Notes under the pieces: generated by a model | Database searches by the model: none | What the model was told of the DNA's origin: nothing | Seen by the model: the letters and a program-made list of their open reading frames with translations, nothing else | Source: JAJYKN01 sp035516155 | Lineage (GTDB): Bacteria > Nitrospirota > UBA9217 | Reading direction: 5' to 3' | Length of the DNA stretch: 64,000 nt | Assembly (NCBI GenBank): GCA_035516155.1 | Contig: DATJAP010000017.1 | Coordinates: forward strand, 13,286 to 77,285 | Part shown: positions 51,613-61,155 of the stretch, one piece after another | Numbering within the stretch: position 1 is the stretch's first letter | Layout: each line of letters starts with the position of its first letter | Program-made: the position numbers and the translations under genes

Positions 51613-54297
51613 TCAATGAGCTTCATCCCAGTTTCTACCGACACCCATATCGACTTTAATGGGTATCGAGAGCGCAAGCGCGCCTTCCATTCTTTCCTTG
51701 ACCAACTGTTTCATGATCTGAATCTCGTCATCCGGCACCTCGAATACCAGTTCATCATGAACTTGGAGGATCATTTGTGACCGCAATTTCTGCTGTTTCA
51801 ACTCGGACTGGATGTGGATCATGGCCAACTTGATCAGGTCCGCCGCGGTACCCTGGATAGGGGTATTTACGGCAGTGCGCTCGCCGAAGCTTCGTACCGA
51901 CGCCGTTGAAGATGCCATCTCGGGGATGAACCTCCGTCTACCAAATAGCGTAGTTACATATCCCTTTGTCTTCGCATCGTTTATGGTACGATCAATGAAC
52001 TCGCGGACGAGCGGATATCGCGAAAAATAGCTGTCGATGTAGCGTTTTGCCTCGTTGTTCGAAACGCCGATGTCCTGCGCGAGCCCGAAAGCGGAAATGC
52101 CGTAGATGATTCCAAAATTAACAGCCTTGGCCTTGCGCCGCATTTCAGGCGTTATTTCATTGGGTGAAAGTCCGAAAATCTCGGATGCGGTACGTGTGTG
52201 GACGTCCTCGCCCTCCTGGAATGTCCTGATGAGGGCCGGATCTCTGCTCATATGGGCAAGTATGCGCAGTTCGATCTGTGAATAATCGGCCGAGAGCAGG
52301 CTCGCACCGGGCTCCGCGATAAAGGCCCTCCTGATTTCACGGCCCACCTCGGTGCGAATGGGAATGTTCTGGAGGTTTGGATCACTGCTTGAAAGCCGAC
52401 CGGTTGCCGTCACCGTCTGATTGAGCGAGGTGTGGAGTCTGCCCGTTCGGGGATTGATCATGGCCGGTAAAGCATCGACATAGGTGGACTTGAGTTTTGC
52501 GAGTGTCCGGTATTTCAGGATTTCGGCCGGGAGGGGATGGAGATGGGCGAGCTCCTCGAGAACATCCACATTCGTTGAGAATCCCGTTTTTGTTTTCTTT
52601 AGAGGTGCAAGCTGGAGTTTGCCGAACAGGATTTCCGCGAGTTGTTTGGGAGAATTGATGTTGAAAGTCATGCCTGCCAGCTCATAAATGGTTTTTTCAA
52701 TACTGCTGATCTCCCGCTCGAGCTTGAGCGACATGGCATTGAGAACAACGGGGTCGATCTTCACCCCGGCGCGCTCCATTTCCGCGAGTACTTCCATAAG
52801 AGGCATCTCGAGTTCATGGAACAGCTTATCGAGATTCTGCTCCTGCAGTATCGGAGCCAATTTTTGTTTGAGCCGCAAGGCGATGTCCGCATCTTCCCCG
52901 GAGTAATCTGTCGCCGTCTTTACATCAACGGCGGCGAAGCTGATCTGTTTTTTGCCCGTCCCGGTGACTTCAGCGTAAGTAATGGTTTTGTAGTTGAGAT
53001 ACTCGAGCGCGATCGCATCCAGACTGTGGGAAGCTTTTCCGGGGTTGAGCAGGTACGAGGCGATCATGGTATCAAAAGAAATGCCTTGCACGGCGATGCC
53101 ATAGCTACCGAGCACGAGCAGGTCGTATTTAATATTTTGCCCGATTTTTTTTATCGTGGGATTTTCCATGATGGGCTTGATCGCCGTCAGTGCATAATCT
53201 GTGGTTAACTGGTTCGGTGCACCAGGATACTCGTGGCCGAGGGGAAGATAGTATGCCTTTTGAGATGCCATGGAAAAGGAGATGCCGACGAGGGTGGCTT
53301 GTAGCGGATCAAGAGATGTCGTTTCAGTGTCGAAACAGAATTCCTCGGCGGTGGACAGGGCACGGAGCAGATCCTGAAAAGCGGATTCTTCCAGAATTGT
53401 CACATACTCTGCTTTCTGCTCAGGTTCCCGGGCAACATACTTCAGGAGCGCTGTAAACTCGAGCTCTTTCAAGATTCCGAGAAGTGCAGCACTGTCTGGC
53501 AGCTTCATTTTAAGGCGTTCATAATCCACGTCTAAAGGAACATCCGTTCTCAGCAGGGCAAGTTCACGACTCAGGAGGGCAAGATGCCCAAATTGTCTAA
53601 GAGACTCCCTGAGTTTCGACCTTTTAATTGTTTCTGCATTTGCGAGCAGCTTTTCGATTGTCCCATACTCCTTGATGAGCGCCTGTGCGGTTTTTTCACC
53701 GATGCCGGGCACCCCGGGGATATTGTCAGACGCATCTCCCATGAGTCCCATGATTTCCACCACGCGGTCCGGTGGTACGCCGAATCGCTCTTCCACATCC
53801 TTTGATTCATATACTTTTTCTTTAAGCGTGTCGTAAACCCTGATATGGGGGCCTATAAGCTGAAGAATGTCCTTATCGCCCGTGACAATCGTTATATCCA
53901 TCCCCCTCGCTTCGGCCTTGCGGGCCAGCGTAGCGATGACATCGTCGGCTTCCTGGCCTTCCTGGATGAATACGGGGATGCGGAACGCCTCTACGAGCCG
54001 GTGAATATAGGGAATTTGCGGGACGAGATCCCTGGGCATGGGAGGACGATGCGCTTTGTAATCCTTGAATTCCTGATGTCTCCGTGTGGGTCCTTTGGGA
54101 TCAAATACGATGGCAAGCAATCCCGGCTTTTTTTCCCTAACAACTTTGAGCAACATGTTGGCGAAACCGAAGACGGCATTCGTTGGCAGACCCGATGAGG
54201 TGGAGAGTCCCCGAACAGCATAAAAAGCTCGGTATATGTAAGAATTCCCGTCTATGATGTATAGAATATTTGTTCTGTTATCCGGAATATTTTCCAT
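51613..54297 (-). CDS. polA: DNA polymerase I
   Basis: A 894-residue PolA with all three domains: 5'-3' exonuclease (NILYIIDGNSYIYRAFYAV, then GDASDNIPGVPGIGEKTA), 3'-5' proofreading exonuclease with the DxE site kept (FCFDTETTSLD), and polymerase (SADYSQIELRILAHMS; RRKAKAVNFGIIYGIS; QVHDELVFEVP). Proofreading is likely active. The ATG at 54297 follows its promoter by 8 nt; the frame is open 30 codons further without resemblance. Confidence 0.97.
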   Translation of the reverse strand: MENIPDNRTNILYIIDGNSYIYRAFYAVRGLSTSSGLPTNAVFGFANMLLKVVREKKPGLLAIVFDPKGPTRRHQEFKDYKAHRPPMPRDLVPQIPYIHRLVEAFRIPVFIQEGQEADDVIATLARKAEARGMDITIVTGDKDILQLIGPHIRVYDTLKEKVYESKDVEERFGVPPDRVVEIMGLMGDASDNIPGVPGIGEKTAQALIKEYGTIEKLLANAETIKRSKLRESLRQFGHLALLSRELALLRTDVPLDVDYERLKMKLPDSAALLGILKELEFTALLKYVAREPEQKAEYVTILEESAFQDLLRALSTAEEFCFDTETTSLDPLQATLVGISFSMASQKAYYLPLGHEYPGAPNQLTTDYALTAIKPIMENPTIKKIGQNIKYDLLVLGSYGIAVQGISFDTMIASYLLNPGKASHSLDAIALEYLNYKTITYAEVTGTGKKQISFAAVDVKTATDYSGEDADIALRLKQKLAPILQEQNLDKLFHELEMPLMEVLAEMERAGVKIDPVVLNAMSLKLEREISSIEKTIYELAGMTFNINSPKQLAEILFGKLQLAPLKKTKTGFSTNVDVLEELAHLHPLPAEILKYRTLAKLKSTYVDALPAMINPRTGRLHTSLNQTVTATGRLSSSDPNLQNIPIRTEVGREIRRAFIAEPGASLLSADYSQIELRILAHMSRDPALIRTFQEGEDVHTRTASEIFGLSPNEITPEMRRKAKAVNFGIIYGISAFGLAQDIGVSNNEAKRYIDSYFSRYPLVREFIDRTINDAKTKGYVTTLFGRRRFIPEMASSTASVRSFGERTAVNTPIQGTAADLIKLAMIHIQSELKQQKLRSQMILQVHDELVFEVPDDEIQIMKQLVKERMEGALALSIPIKVDMGVGRNWDEAH

Positions 54298-54305
54298 AGG
54301 TTGGG

Positions 54306-54334
54306 AGTATATCGCATCCAGATTCAAAACACAA
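54306..54334 (-). promoter_or_regulatory. polA promoter, start point near the ATG
   Basis: On the minus strand TTGTGT (54334-54329), 17-bp spacer, TATACT (54311-54306), then 8 nt (CCCAACCT) to the polA ATG at 54297. No Shine-Dalgarno is present in the gap. Confidence 0.62.
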
Positions 54335-54838
54335 CGGGAGAAAGAACGTTTAAGAAGATAGTATCTGAAAACATGAGAATTTTTCAACGGCAGCGAGCGG
54401 GGCAGAGAAGATCATCAGAGCACGGCATTCCTTTGCCATGTTCTTGACTTGGCGTGGCAAACAATTCTGGTCAGTCGACGGACCGCCATTCCGACTTGGG
54501 CGAGGGTTGAAACTGCTGTTGTTGAAGCCATCGACCGCGTTTGAGAAAACCAAACCATCCCTCCAAAAAATTAAAAACTTCCTCGTTTTTTCGATTCGTT
54601 CTGTAACTTTTCCTAGTTTGGATTCCCCGGTGATGAAAAAACGATTTACGCTAATACATAGCGTACGCAGGTCCTTAAAATGAGTATGCCTTTGCCCCTT
54701 CTCTTCAAGCTATATCATGGATTCTGCAGATGTCCTAACGGTTATTAAAAAAGGAAAACCCCGAAAGATTTTCTTGACAGCTAAAGCCTGAATAAGGTAT
54801 AAACTACCGTCAATTTATCCTGCGCCTTCGCCTCTCAG
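54335..54838. other. Intergenic region with the tRNA promoter
   Basis: No coding gene is recognised. Near the right end TTGACA (54774-54779) and TATAAA (54798-54803), 18 bp apart, form the tRNA-Thr promoter, about 36 nt before the tRNA. The rest is unremarkable. Confidence 0.6.
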
Positions 54839-54913
54839 GCCGACGTAGCTCAGTGGTAGAGCAGCTGATTCGTAATCAGCTGGTCGGAGGTTCAACTCCT
54901 CTCGTCGGCTCCA
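54839..54913 (+). tRNA. tRNA-Thr (anticodon CGT)
   Basis: Acceptor arm GCCGACG (54839-54845) pairs with CGTCGGC (54903-54909). D arm has GCTCAGTGGTAGAGC, the anticodon arm GCTGA-TTCGTAA-TCAGC gives CGT, and the T arm has GGAGG-TTCAACT-CCTCT. Discriminator T is followed by an encoded CCA (54911-54913). A T-rich run follows at once. The integrase at 55010 faces its 3' end, so the tRNA 3' end is the probable attachment site. Confidence 0.95.
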
Positions 54914-55009
54914 TTTTTTCAAGTATTTCCATGTATTGCAGCTTTTCGAAAAAAAATCGCTCCGCAAAATACCGCATTTTACCCCCTAAGTGCGCCCAAA
55001 ACACGCCCA

Positions 55010-56044
55010 TTACTTGACCTTTTTAGTCAGGTTTAAAAGATTTATGGTGGCGTTCAGGCGATCGGAAGAAATATGACCATAGAAACGTTTGGTGATGTCA
55101 ACCGACGAGTGATCCATAAGCTCTGAAACGTCCTCCAGACGGGCTCCCTTATTTAGCAAATGTGTAGCAAACGCATGGCGCATCGCGTGACTGGAAATCT
55201 TAATTCCGGCCTTCCTAGCAATCATGGCAAACTTGTCTGAATAGGTATCAATGCTTTCCCATGGAACGAGTTTGTGCATCCCAGGTGTCAGGTGGGCTAT
55301 GTAAGGGACCAGTCCATCGGGAAATTTAATTGATTTTAACTTTCCTGTTTTTTTTCTTCGGTAGGTAATGCGATCTTCGGAGATGACGATGGTGGAGAAT
55401 ACCTCTGCACGCCCGAGGCCGCAATAATACTGGACAGCCATGGCCGTAACCATGCAGGGTTCGATTTCCTTGGCCTGGGCTAAAAGATTTCGGATATCAT
55501 CTTCGGTCACAGGGATATTCTTCCGGAGATCGACCCGATAGGTCTTGAGCGTTTCAAGCGTTGGAGTCTTCTTGTCCATTGGTTTTATGCCTTCAGAAAG
55601 GGGAGGCAAATATCCCCACCTCATCGCTGCCTTCAGCGCGATACGGAGATGACGGATCCAGTTATTGACTGTGTTGGGTTTTACTTGCTTTTTTGAACGT
55701 TCTGACTCGAGGTTGAACAGGTAGGAACGAAACTTGTCGAGCACCTTTGCTTTGAGGCCTACCATAGGACGGTTACCATAAAAATCCAAAAGTTTCTGTA
55801 GGGCAAGGGCATCGGCTCGTTGGGTGTTTTTATTTTTGTCCCTTCGGAACTCCTTATACTCGGCGATGAAGGATTCAAGAAGTATTAATTCGTCCGACGA
55901 GTGGATATGCAAGCGTTCAGCCAGGGATTTTTTCTCGTAAGCTTTAAACGCAGCTCGCGCGAGTTTTTCGTCAGTGGTCCGGAGGGATTTCTTAACTCCG
56001 CGGTACTCAATGTACCAATGGCTATGTCGTTTGAAAAGACGCAT
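55010..56044 (-). CDS. Tyrosine-type site-specific integrase
   Basis: A 344-residue tyrosine recombinase. An N-terminal DNA-binding domain (about 1-170) precedes the catalytic domain with R212 (GLGRAEV), K231 or K232 (YRRKKTGK), H286-x-x-R289 (SSHAMRHAF), H312 (MDHSS) and the nucleophile Y322 (KRFYGH). All catalytic residues are present, so it should be active. It lies 97 bp from the tRNA-Thr gene with its 3' end toward it. Integration at the tRNA is the likely reaction. Confidence 0.93.
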   Translation of the reverse strand: MRLFKRHSHWYIEYRGVKKSLRTTDEKLARAAFKAYEKKSLAERLHIHSSDELILLESFIAEYKEFRRDKNKNTQRADALALQKLLDFYGNRPMVGLKAKVLDKFRSYLFNLESERSKKQVKPNTVNNWIRHLRIALKAAMRWGYLPPLSEGIKPMDKKTPTLETLKTYRVDLRKNIPVTEDDIRNLLAQAKEIEPCMVTAMAVQYYCGLGRAEVFSTIVISEDRITYRRKKTGKLKSIKFPDGLVPYIAHLTPGMHKLVPWESIDTYSDKFAMIARKAGIKISSHAMRHAFATHLLNKGARLEDVSELMDHSSVDITKRFYGHISSDRLNATINLLNLTKKVK

Positions 56045-56054
56045 GTGTTAAACT

Positions 56055-56348
56055 CTATCTTTTTTGGGAAAGGTTTGCAAGAATATTTTCAACCCTTTTT
56101 TTGTCCTGTAAAAAATACTCGTCTATCGAAGCACGATCAATAAGCCATTTTCCGCCATCGAGTGTTGCATAAATATCACCGTTCTCAATATGCTTGAGAA
56201 TTTTTTTTTCGCCAATGCCGGCATAGAAGCAGGCAACCTGAATCGGCAGCCATCTCGGGGCAACGCCATAGAGCAGGATACGGTCAATCATTTCCTGAAG
56301 AATTCCAGCGCTGCTTATTGCTTCTCGTATTTTATCCGATTCAGTCAT
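56055..56348 (-). CDS. Excisionase-like helix-turn-helix protein
   Basis: A 97-residue protein whose core matches the HTH_17/excisionase pattern: PIQVACFYAGIGEKKILKHI, then ENGDIYATLDGGKWLIDRAS and IDEYF. It lies 10 nt upstream of the integrase on the same strand. It probably directs excision or regulates integration. Confidence 0.75.
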   Translation of the reverse strand: MTESDKIREAISSAGILQEMIDRILLYGVAPRWLPIQVACFYAGIGEKKILKHIENGDIYATLDGGKWLIDRASIDEYFLQDKKRVENILANLSQKR

Positions 56349-56430
56349 ACTGGTTTTGCACTTGCTGGTTTTTACACCTGCCCTTCATAAAATAGAATTA
56401 ATATCGTATCAGTATTTTTGAGGCCATTTA

Positions 56431-57732
56431 TTACACTTTCTTCAATCCAGTACCATCTCCTTGCAAAAAGGGTCTGCTCTTTTTTCTACGCTGTACCTCA
56501 ACTTTTGCCAACCCTTTAGTACGTAGGGCTAGAATATTTGATAGTGATGATGAATCAACCTTTCCCCAAGAGATAATATAAACATTTTTCAACGCTCTGG
56601 TTATTCCCGAAAAGATTCGATGTTCAACATCAACTATTTTTTCAAATAAGACCTCTCGTAAGCTTGCCATAATCACGACGTCGAATTCACGCCCGTCGGC
56701 CTCGTCATATGTCATTATTTCTGGAGGGTTGTTTTTATTGTAATTAGTCAACCAGTTGAGGCATACCTTCCGGAACCACTGGCGAAATTCATTTGCTTTA
56801 TTGACTGTTGGAAATATAATGCCAATCCGTTGTCCGTAACTTTTATCAATTATCTCCATTATTCTAATCACTTCTTGCTCACGATTAAGGGCATAAAATA
56901 TTGATGGTACATCGCATGAAGCGGACTGGGTATTGCTTTGCGAAATGTATTTGTCTCTATCGTTCGAGACATTTATAAATTGGGCAGCAAAATTAGCAAT
57001 TTCGTGGCATGTAAAATGTGCACGTAACTCGAATACGTCTGAAGTCCCCAGTTGTTGCATTATTTCGGCAGTACCGCGATCGAGGTCGTTAATGCCCTCG
57101 TAAGCCATACAAGCTGTAACATGCCTCGATATCATTCCCAAAAATTTTAAATCATTATGACTGACGTTTTGGACCTCATCAATCAATACAAAATCGTAAA
57201 TAGCATTTTGGTCTTGTCGGGCTTGATTCAAATGCGGAAGCACGCAAACGGTAAGGTCAACATATCCATTCACATTCAGGTTTGTTTGACAGCTTTCACT
57301 TTTTAAATGATTACGATTGTAATCATCAAGTAAATCTTTTATCGTTAATACAGAAGTCTTTGGCAACATAAATGCATCTAATATCGAGCTAACATAATCT
57401 CGGAGATCTGAGTTAGCAACGATAATCGCAAATCGTTCCGGGGGAATATTGTATTGATTCATAAGATACTGTGCTCTGAAGAATAAAATGAGTTTTTTCC
57501 CGGAGCGCGGAAAACCGGAAATTAGAATGTTCTGATCTATGGGGAGCCCGATTGCCTGTTTCTGCAACTCAGTCATTTCTGAATAGTCACGCAACCATGG
57601 GTACTTTGATAGCTTTTTTTTATCGGCGTTTAATTTAGGTGTATATGTCTCCGACGTATCAACGCATGTTTGCCCTTGTGTACTTTTGCTGAATATCAGT
57701 CTTATTTTATTAAAAAAATCGAACATGTTCAT
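56431..57732 (-). CDS. SF1-type (UvrD-like) helicase-related ATPase with altered Walker A
   Basis: A 433-residue protein. A Q-like motif (EMTELQKQAIG) precedes Walker A, which reads GFPRSGKK (residues 73-80) where SF1 has GxxGxGK(T/S). Walker B is FVLIDEVQN (DEVQ about 185-188). Later motifs include ELRAHFTCHEIANF, EIMTYDEADGREFDVVIMAS and GITRALKNVYI, the motif VI equivalent. The Thr/Ser after the Walker Lys is replaced by Lys, which may weaken ATP binding. It is about half the size of UvrD. It may work in element transfer or replication; that is inference. Confidence 0.68.
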   Translation of the reverse strand: MNMFDFFNKIRLIFSKSTQGQTCVDTSETYTPKLNADKKKLSKYPWLRDYSEMTELQKQAIGLPIDQNILISGFPRSGKKLILFFRAQYLMNQYNIPPERFAIIVANSDLRDYVSSILDAFMLPKTSVLTIKDLLDDYNRNHLKSESCQTNLNVNGYVDLTVCVLPHLNQARQDQNAIYDFVLIDEVQNVSHNDLKFLGMISRHVTACMAYEGINDLDRGTAEIMQQLGTSDVFELRAHFTCHEIANFAAQFINVSNDRDKYISQSNTQSASCDVPSIFYALNREQEVIRIMEIIDKSYGQRIGIIFPTVNKANEFRQWFRKVCLNWLTNYNKNNPPEIMTYDEADGREFDVVIMASLREVLFEKIVDVEHRIFSGITRALKNVYIISWGKVDSSSLSNILALRTKGLAKVEVQRRKKSRPFLQGDGTGLKKV

Positions 57733-57767
57733 ACCTTCTAAATTGTGTGTAACGACTCATGTTATCG

Positions 57768-58529
57768 CTACAAATTGATCCGTGACTTATACCTGCCGCG
57801 CACCCAATACCACTCTGTGCCGGACATGCCATGCGTTATAAATTCGTCGTACAGACCCAAACCTGTTTCGTACATCCTCACAGAATTAATGACATATTTA
57901 CACATTTCCTCCATGCGGCGAGTTGAATCGCAAAGTATGAGCACCAGGCCTTCCCAATCCTTTATTTTTTCCACCCAGTAGGATTCAGCACGTGATCCTC
58001 CATCGTATTCTAAATAGAGTGGTATCGGTGTTTTGTTCATGCGATCTATTTGCATTTGAAGATCTGGATAGTATGTACCCTTACCCGTGCCTCTTATCTG
58101 CCGCATCGTAGAGTCATCAAACATATATGCTAGCTTCAATAAACCCTGCCTCATCTCACGTTCCAGGGTCCGGATTATGTCCGCGATCATCAATTCATGG
58201 TGCAATCGGTGCTTTGTCGGTTTGATTACGCGAATGTGTTCTCTTGGAATTCCGTGTGCCTTGGTGATTTCCACTGCACCTAATTCAGTAAGAGTAAAAT
58301 ATTTACTTTTTTTACCGTGTATCCCATAAAATACAATTTCATAAATGCGACCCTGTTTGACAAGTTTTTTTAATCGTTTATCCGCAAATTGCCTGGAAAG
58401 GGGCGCGTCTTTAACACTTTTGAAAAAGCTGCGGAGCGTTGATATATGTGCGGGGCCGGCGCACAGATATCGCATGATCTTTAAATCTCGTTCCCGTTGA
58501 TGAATTAGATTTTCATCGTATGAACTCAT
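57768..58529 (-). CDS. Replication-relaxation family protein
   Basis: A 253-residue protein with an N-terminal winged helix (RDLKIMRYLCAGPAHISTLR, RLKKLVKQGRIYEI, YFTLTELGAVEI) and the typical HHELMIADIIRTLER segment with a later YPDLQMQI and EYDGGSRAESYWVEKI. These match the Replic_Relax family (PF13814-like) found on integrating elements and plasmids. It probably acts in relaxation or replication of the element. It precedes the helicase by 35 nt on the same strand. Confidence 0.75.
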   Translation of the reverse strand: MSSYDENLIHQRERDLKIMRYLCAGPAHISTLRSFFKSVKDAPLSRQFADKRLKKLVKQGRIYEIVFYGIHGKKSKYFTLTELGAVEITKAHGIPREHIRVIKPTKHRLHHELMIADIIRTLEREMRQGLLKLAYMFDDSTMRQIRGTGKGTYYPDLQMQIDRMNKTPIPLYLEYDGGSRAESYWVEKIKDWEGLVLILCDSTRRMEEMCKYVINSVRMYETGLGLYDEFITHGMSGTEWYWVRGRYKSRINL

Positions 58530-58692
58530 TTAAAGCATCTCCAATTCCAGCTTAAGAGCGATTTGATGTGACTAAAATATCATAGAGGAAAGCAAAAGGG
58601 GGAGACATCAAGGAAGATCTTGATATGCTCACTCTGAGGATTTCCTTTATGTCACAGATTTAGTGGAATGAGATAGAGAGGCGAACTGACAG

Positions 58693-60200
58693 GTTATACT
58701 GTTTTTAGTTAAAATTGAAAAGAGTGGCTCCCCCGTGGCATAATCCACGGTAGAGAGAGAAAAAAGAAAGGAGCCACTCAATGAAGGATACCACAAGGAA
58801 GAGGAGGCAATACGAGGAATTGAAGAGGCATACGGAAGGCAGGAGATCATCGAACAGATGTATTATGTCTTCGCAAAAGGTAAACAAGGTTTTGACGAAT
58901 ACATGAAGGAAATGGGCAGAATGATGGCGGAGACGATCATGTACATCGAGCGGGAGGAGATTGCCGGCCCCGACTACCAGCCCAACAGTCCCGATCTGCG
59001 GAAGTGGGCAAGCCAGGGTAGTTCCGTCTATATCGGAGATCAGAAGATCCCAGTGGCCCACCCTCGCCTTCGTGGACTGGCGGGTGAGATTGCGCTGCAG
59101 AGTTATCAGAAGTTGAAACAACCGGAAGGCTTCTCAGAAGAATTGCTCGGAAAGGCGCTTCGGGGCATATCATGCCGGAAGTATGCGGAGACGGTTGTCG
59201 ATACGGCGCGAGCATTTGGCGTGTCCGTCAGCACGGTGTCGAGCCATATCGTGGCGGCAACAGCAAAACAGCTTCAGGAGTTTAAGGAACGGTCACTCAC
59301 GTCATTCGTTCCCTTCGCGGTCTTTATAGACACTGTTCACTGCAGCGGAGAGGCATTCATCGTGGCGCTGGGGCTTGATATTGCAGGAAAGAAGCAGACG
59401 TTGGGGTTCTGACAGGGGGCGACGGAGAACCATGAACTGTGCGAAGAACTATTTTCCGATCTGGAGCGGCGGGGTCTGCCGCTTTCACGACGAATCATCT
59501 GGGTCACCGATGGCGGCAAGGGCGTTATCAAGGCTCTCCGGGATCGCTTCGGCAAGAAACTCATCCATCAGCGGTGCACGATCCACAAGGACCGGAATAT
59601 ACAACATCATTTGCCAAAGAAATACCGAAAAGGCGCACACTGGCGATTCCGAACAGCCCTGGAGCAGAATAACTACGCGGACGCTTGTCAGATGCTTCTG
59701 GACATGGAGAAATGGCTTCGGAGCATCAATGTGTCGGCGGCTGATTCGCTCATGGAGGCGATAGAAAACATCCTCACCCTTCACCGGTTGAAGTCCCCGC
59801 TCTCTTGAGGAAGACGTTGCATTCGACCAATCCATCGAGAGCATGTTCTCCACGGTGAGGGATGCGGAAGGCAATATAAAGCGCTACCGCGACAGCAAGA
59901 TGATGCAGCGCTGGCTCGCTTCCGTCCTCTTATATGCTGAAAAAGGATTCAGGAAGATCAAGGGCCACGCCTTCATCGCGGACGTGATGAAACGGATCGA
60001 AGCGGAAGAATTAGATGACCTATCAGTCAAAAAGGCTGCGTAAGGGGGAATGGTTAGGTATGGCTCGGCCTCAGAAAACTCAAATATGGCGATCCTACGA
60101 ATCCGATATTGTAAGCAGCGATGCTTTGCATCGTTGAATAGATGAAAAACCTTTGTCAAAGGGAGGCCACTCAGATAATATCAACTAAAACCTTGATATC
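58693..60200 (+). mobile_element. IS256-type (Mutator-like) insertion element with imperfect inverted ends
   Basis: The left end 58693-58731 and right end 60162-60200 form imperfect inverted repeats: both hold TTTTAGTT near the middle and GAGTGGC toward the inside. About 70 percent of positions match by eye. The enclosed transposase is broken (see next entry). It lies beside the replication-relaxation gene. Target repeats were not clear. Confidence 0.65.
58733..60043 (+). pseudogene. IS256-type transposase, nonsense and frameshift
   Basis: Open segments read YYVFAKGKQGFDEYMKEMGRM, FIDTVHCSGEAFIVALGLD, GKKQTLGF and, after a TGA at 59410-59412, QGATENHELCEELFSDLE, then WVTDGGKGVIKALRDRFGKK, HQRCTIHKDRNI and, after a frameshift near 59807, IESMFSTVRDAEGNIKRYRDSK. 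This is the IS256/Mutator order of DDE motifs. The TGA falls where family members have Trp or Arg before (E/Q)GATEN. The 5' start is also unclear, with the likely ATG out of frame. It cannot make a full enzyme. Confidence 0.82.
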
Positions 60201-60266
60201 GTCCGAAATGAAATGTGAAGTGCGTAGGGTAGTGTCCTATTTAGAAAGGGTTCTGTGTGATCGTTG

Positions 60267-61067
60267 CTACTTGTGGGGCTTCGGATAATCTTTCGGCCAT
60301 CTGGTTGCTGATTCATAATGATCTAAAAGATACTGCTTTTTTTCTTCTAGCTTAGACCTCTTATGTAAAGAACCATTACCGTCGTTAACGAATTCCTTCT
60401 TCCAGTTTTTATATTGCGTCCTCACGTAACTTGGCTTAAGTGCCTTTTCAATTAGACCTTTCAACGGATCCTTATCGTCCATGTTCATTAATCGATCACA
60501 AACCATGTCTGCAGCTAATTCAATTGAACATCCATAAACATTTTTTAATAAATGTACTTCCTTCATGATAAGCCGCAAACGTACGTTTATCCCGGTTTTA
60601 AACTTGAGGGATCTTTTGCCAACTCCTCCTGTAATACCAAGTCGGTCCTTCAAGTCTTTCTCTCGTATACCTCTTTTAGCTGCTCTAAGAGCATTAGCAA
60701 TGTGATGCATTATTTCTGGAGGTGGATAGACATTACAAAAATCGAAACCGATAAAAAGATCTGTTTTTGTTCTATTACTTAGACTAGACAAATCGCTATT
60801 GAGCGTAGAAAAATTTAGAAGCATGTCCCAGTAAAGGTCATCAGGCATGACCGCAAAGGGAAAGAGTTTTTGCCTAATTTCAGAAAACTTGCCTTCCTTC
60901 AACAGTTTGCGCAAGCGTTTGTCTTGAGCAAACACTCTATCAGGATATAGTGAATAAAAGGTACGCCTACTCAAGCAATTTGGGCCATCATGGTCAATTA
61001 CAAGTTCAGGACCTATGTCCACTTTCGCCGCTTTGCTTTTCTTATTCTTTTTAAATTTGACTGACAT
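60267..61067 (-). CDS. Unknown 266-residue basic protein
   Basis: A Lys-rich N-terminus (KFKKNKKSKAAK) precedes a mostly helical protein. Features are CLSRRTFYSLYPDRVFAQDKRL, TKTDLFIGFDFCNVYPPP, AKRGIREKDLKDRLGITGGVG and a C-terminal KNWKKEFVND with a Lys-rich end. I do not recognise the family. The basic character and location in the element suggest a nucleic-acid-binding role, unproven. The codon texture is more AT-rich than in the core genes. Confidence 0.5.
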   Translation of the reverse strand: MSVKFKKNKKSKAAKVDIGPELVIDHDGPNCLSRRTFYSLYPDRVFAQDKRLRKLLKEGKFSEIRQKLFPFAVMPDDLYWDMLLNFSTLNSDLSSLSNRTKTDLFIGFDFCNVYPPPEIMHHIANALRAAKRGIREKDLKDRLGITGGVGKRSLKFKTGINVRLRLIMKEVHLLKNVYGCSIELAADMVCDRLMNMDDKDPLKGLIEKALKPSYVRTQYKNWKKEFVNDGNGSLHKRSKLEEKKQYLLDHYESATRWPKDYPKPHK

Positions 61068-61155
61068 TGATTTACGTTCTCCTGTATTTCTATGTCTTCG
61101 AATTCATATGCCGGCCGCTTCTCGCATATTTCTCGTGGAAATACATTTTAAATTG

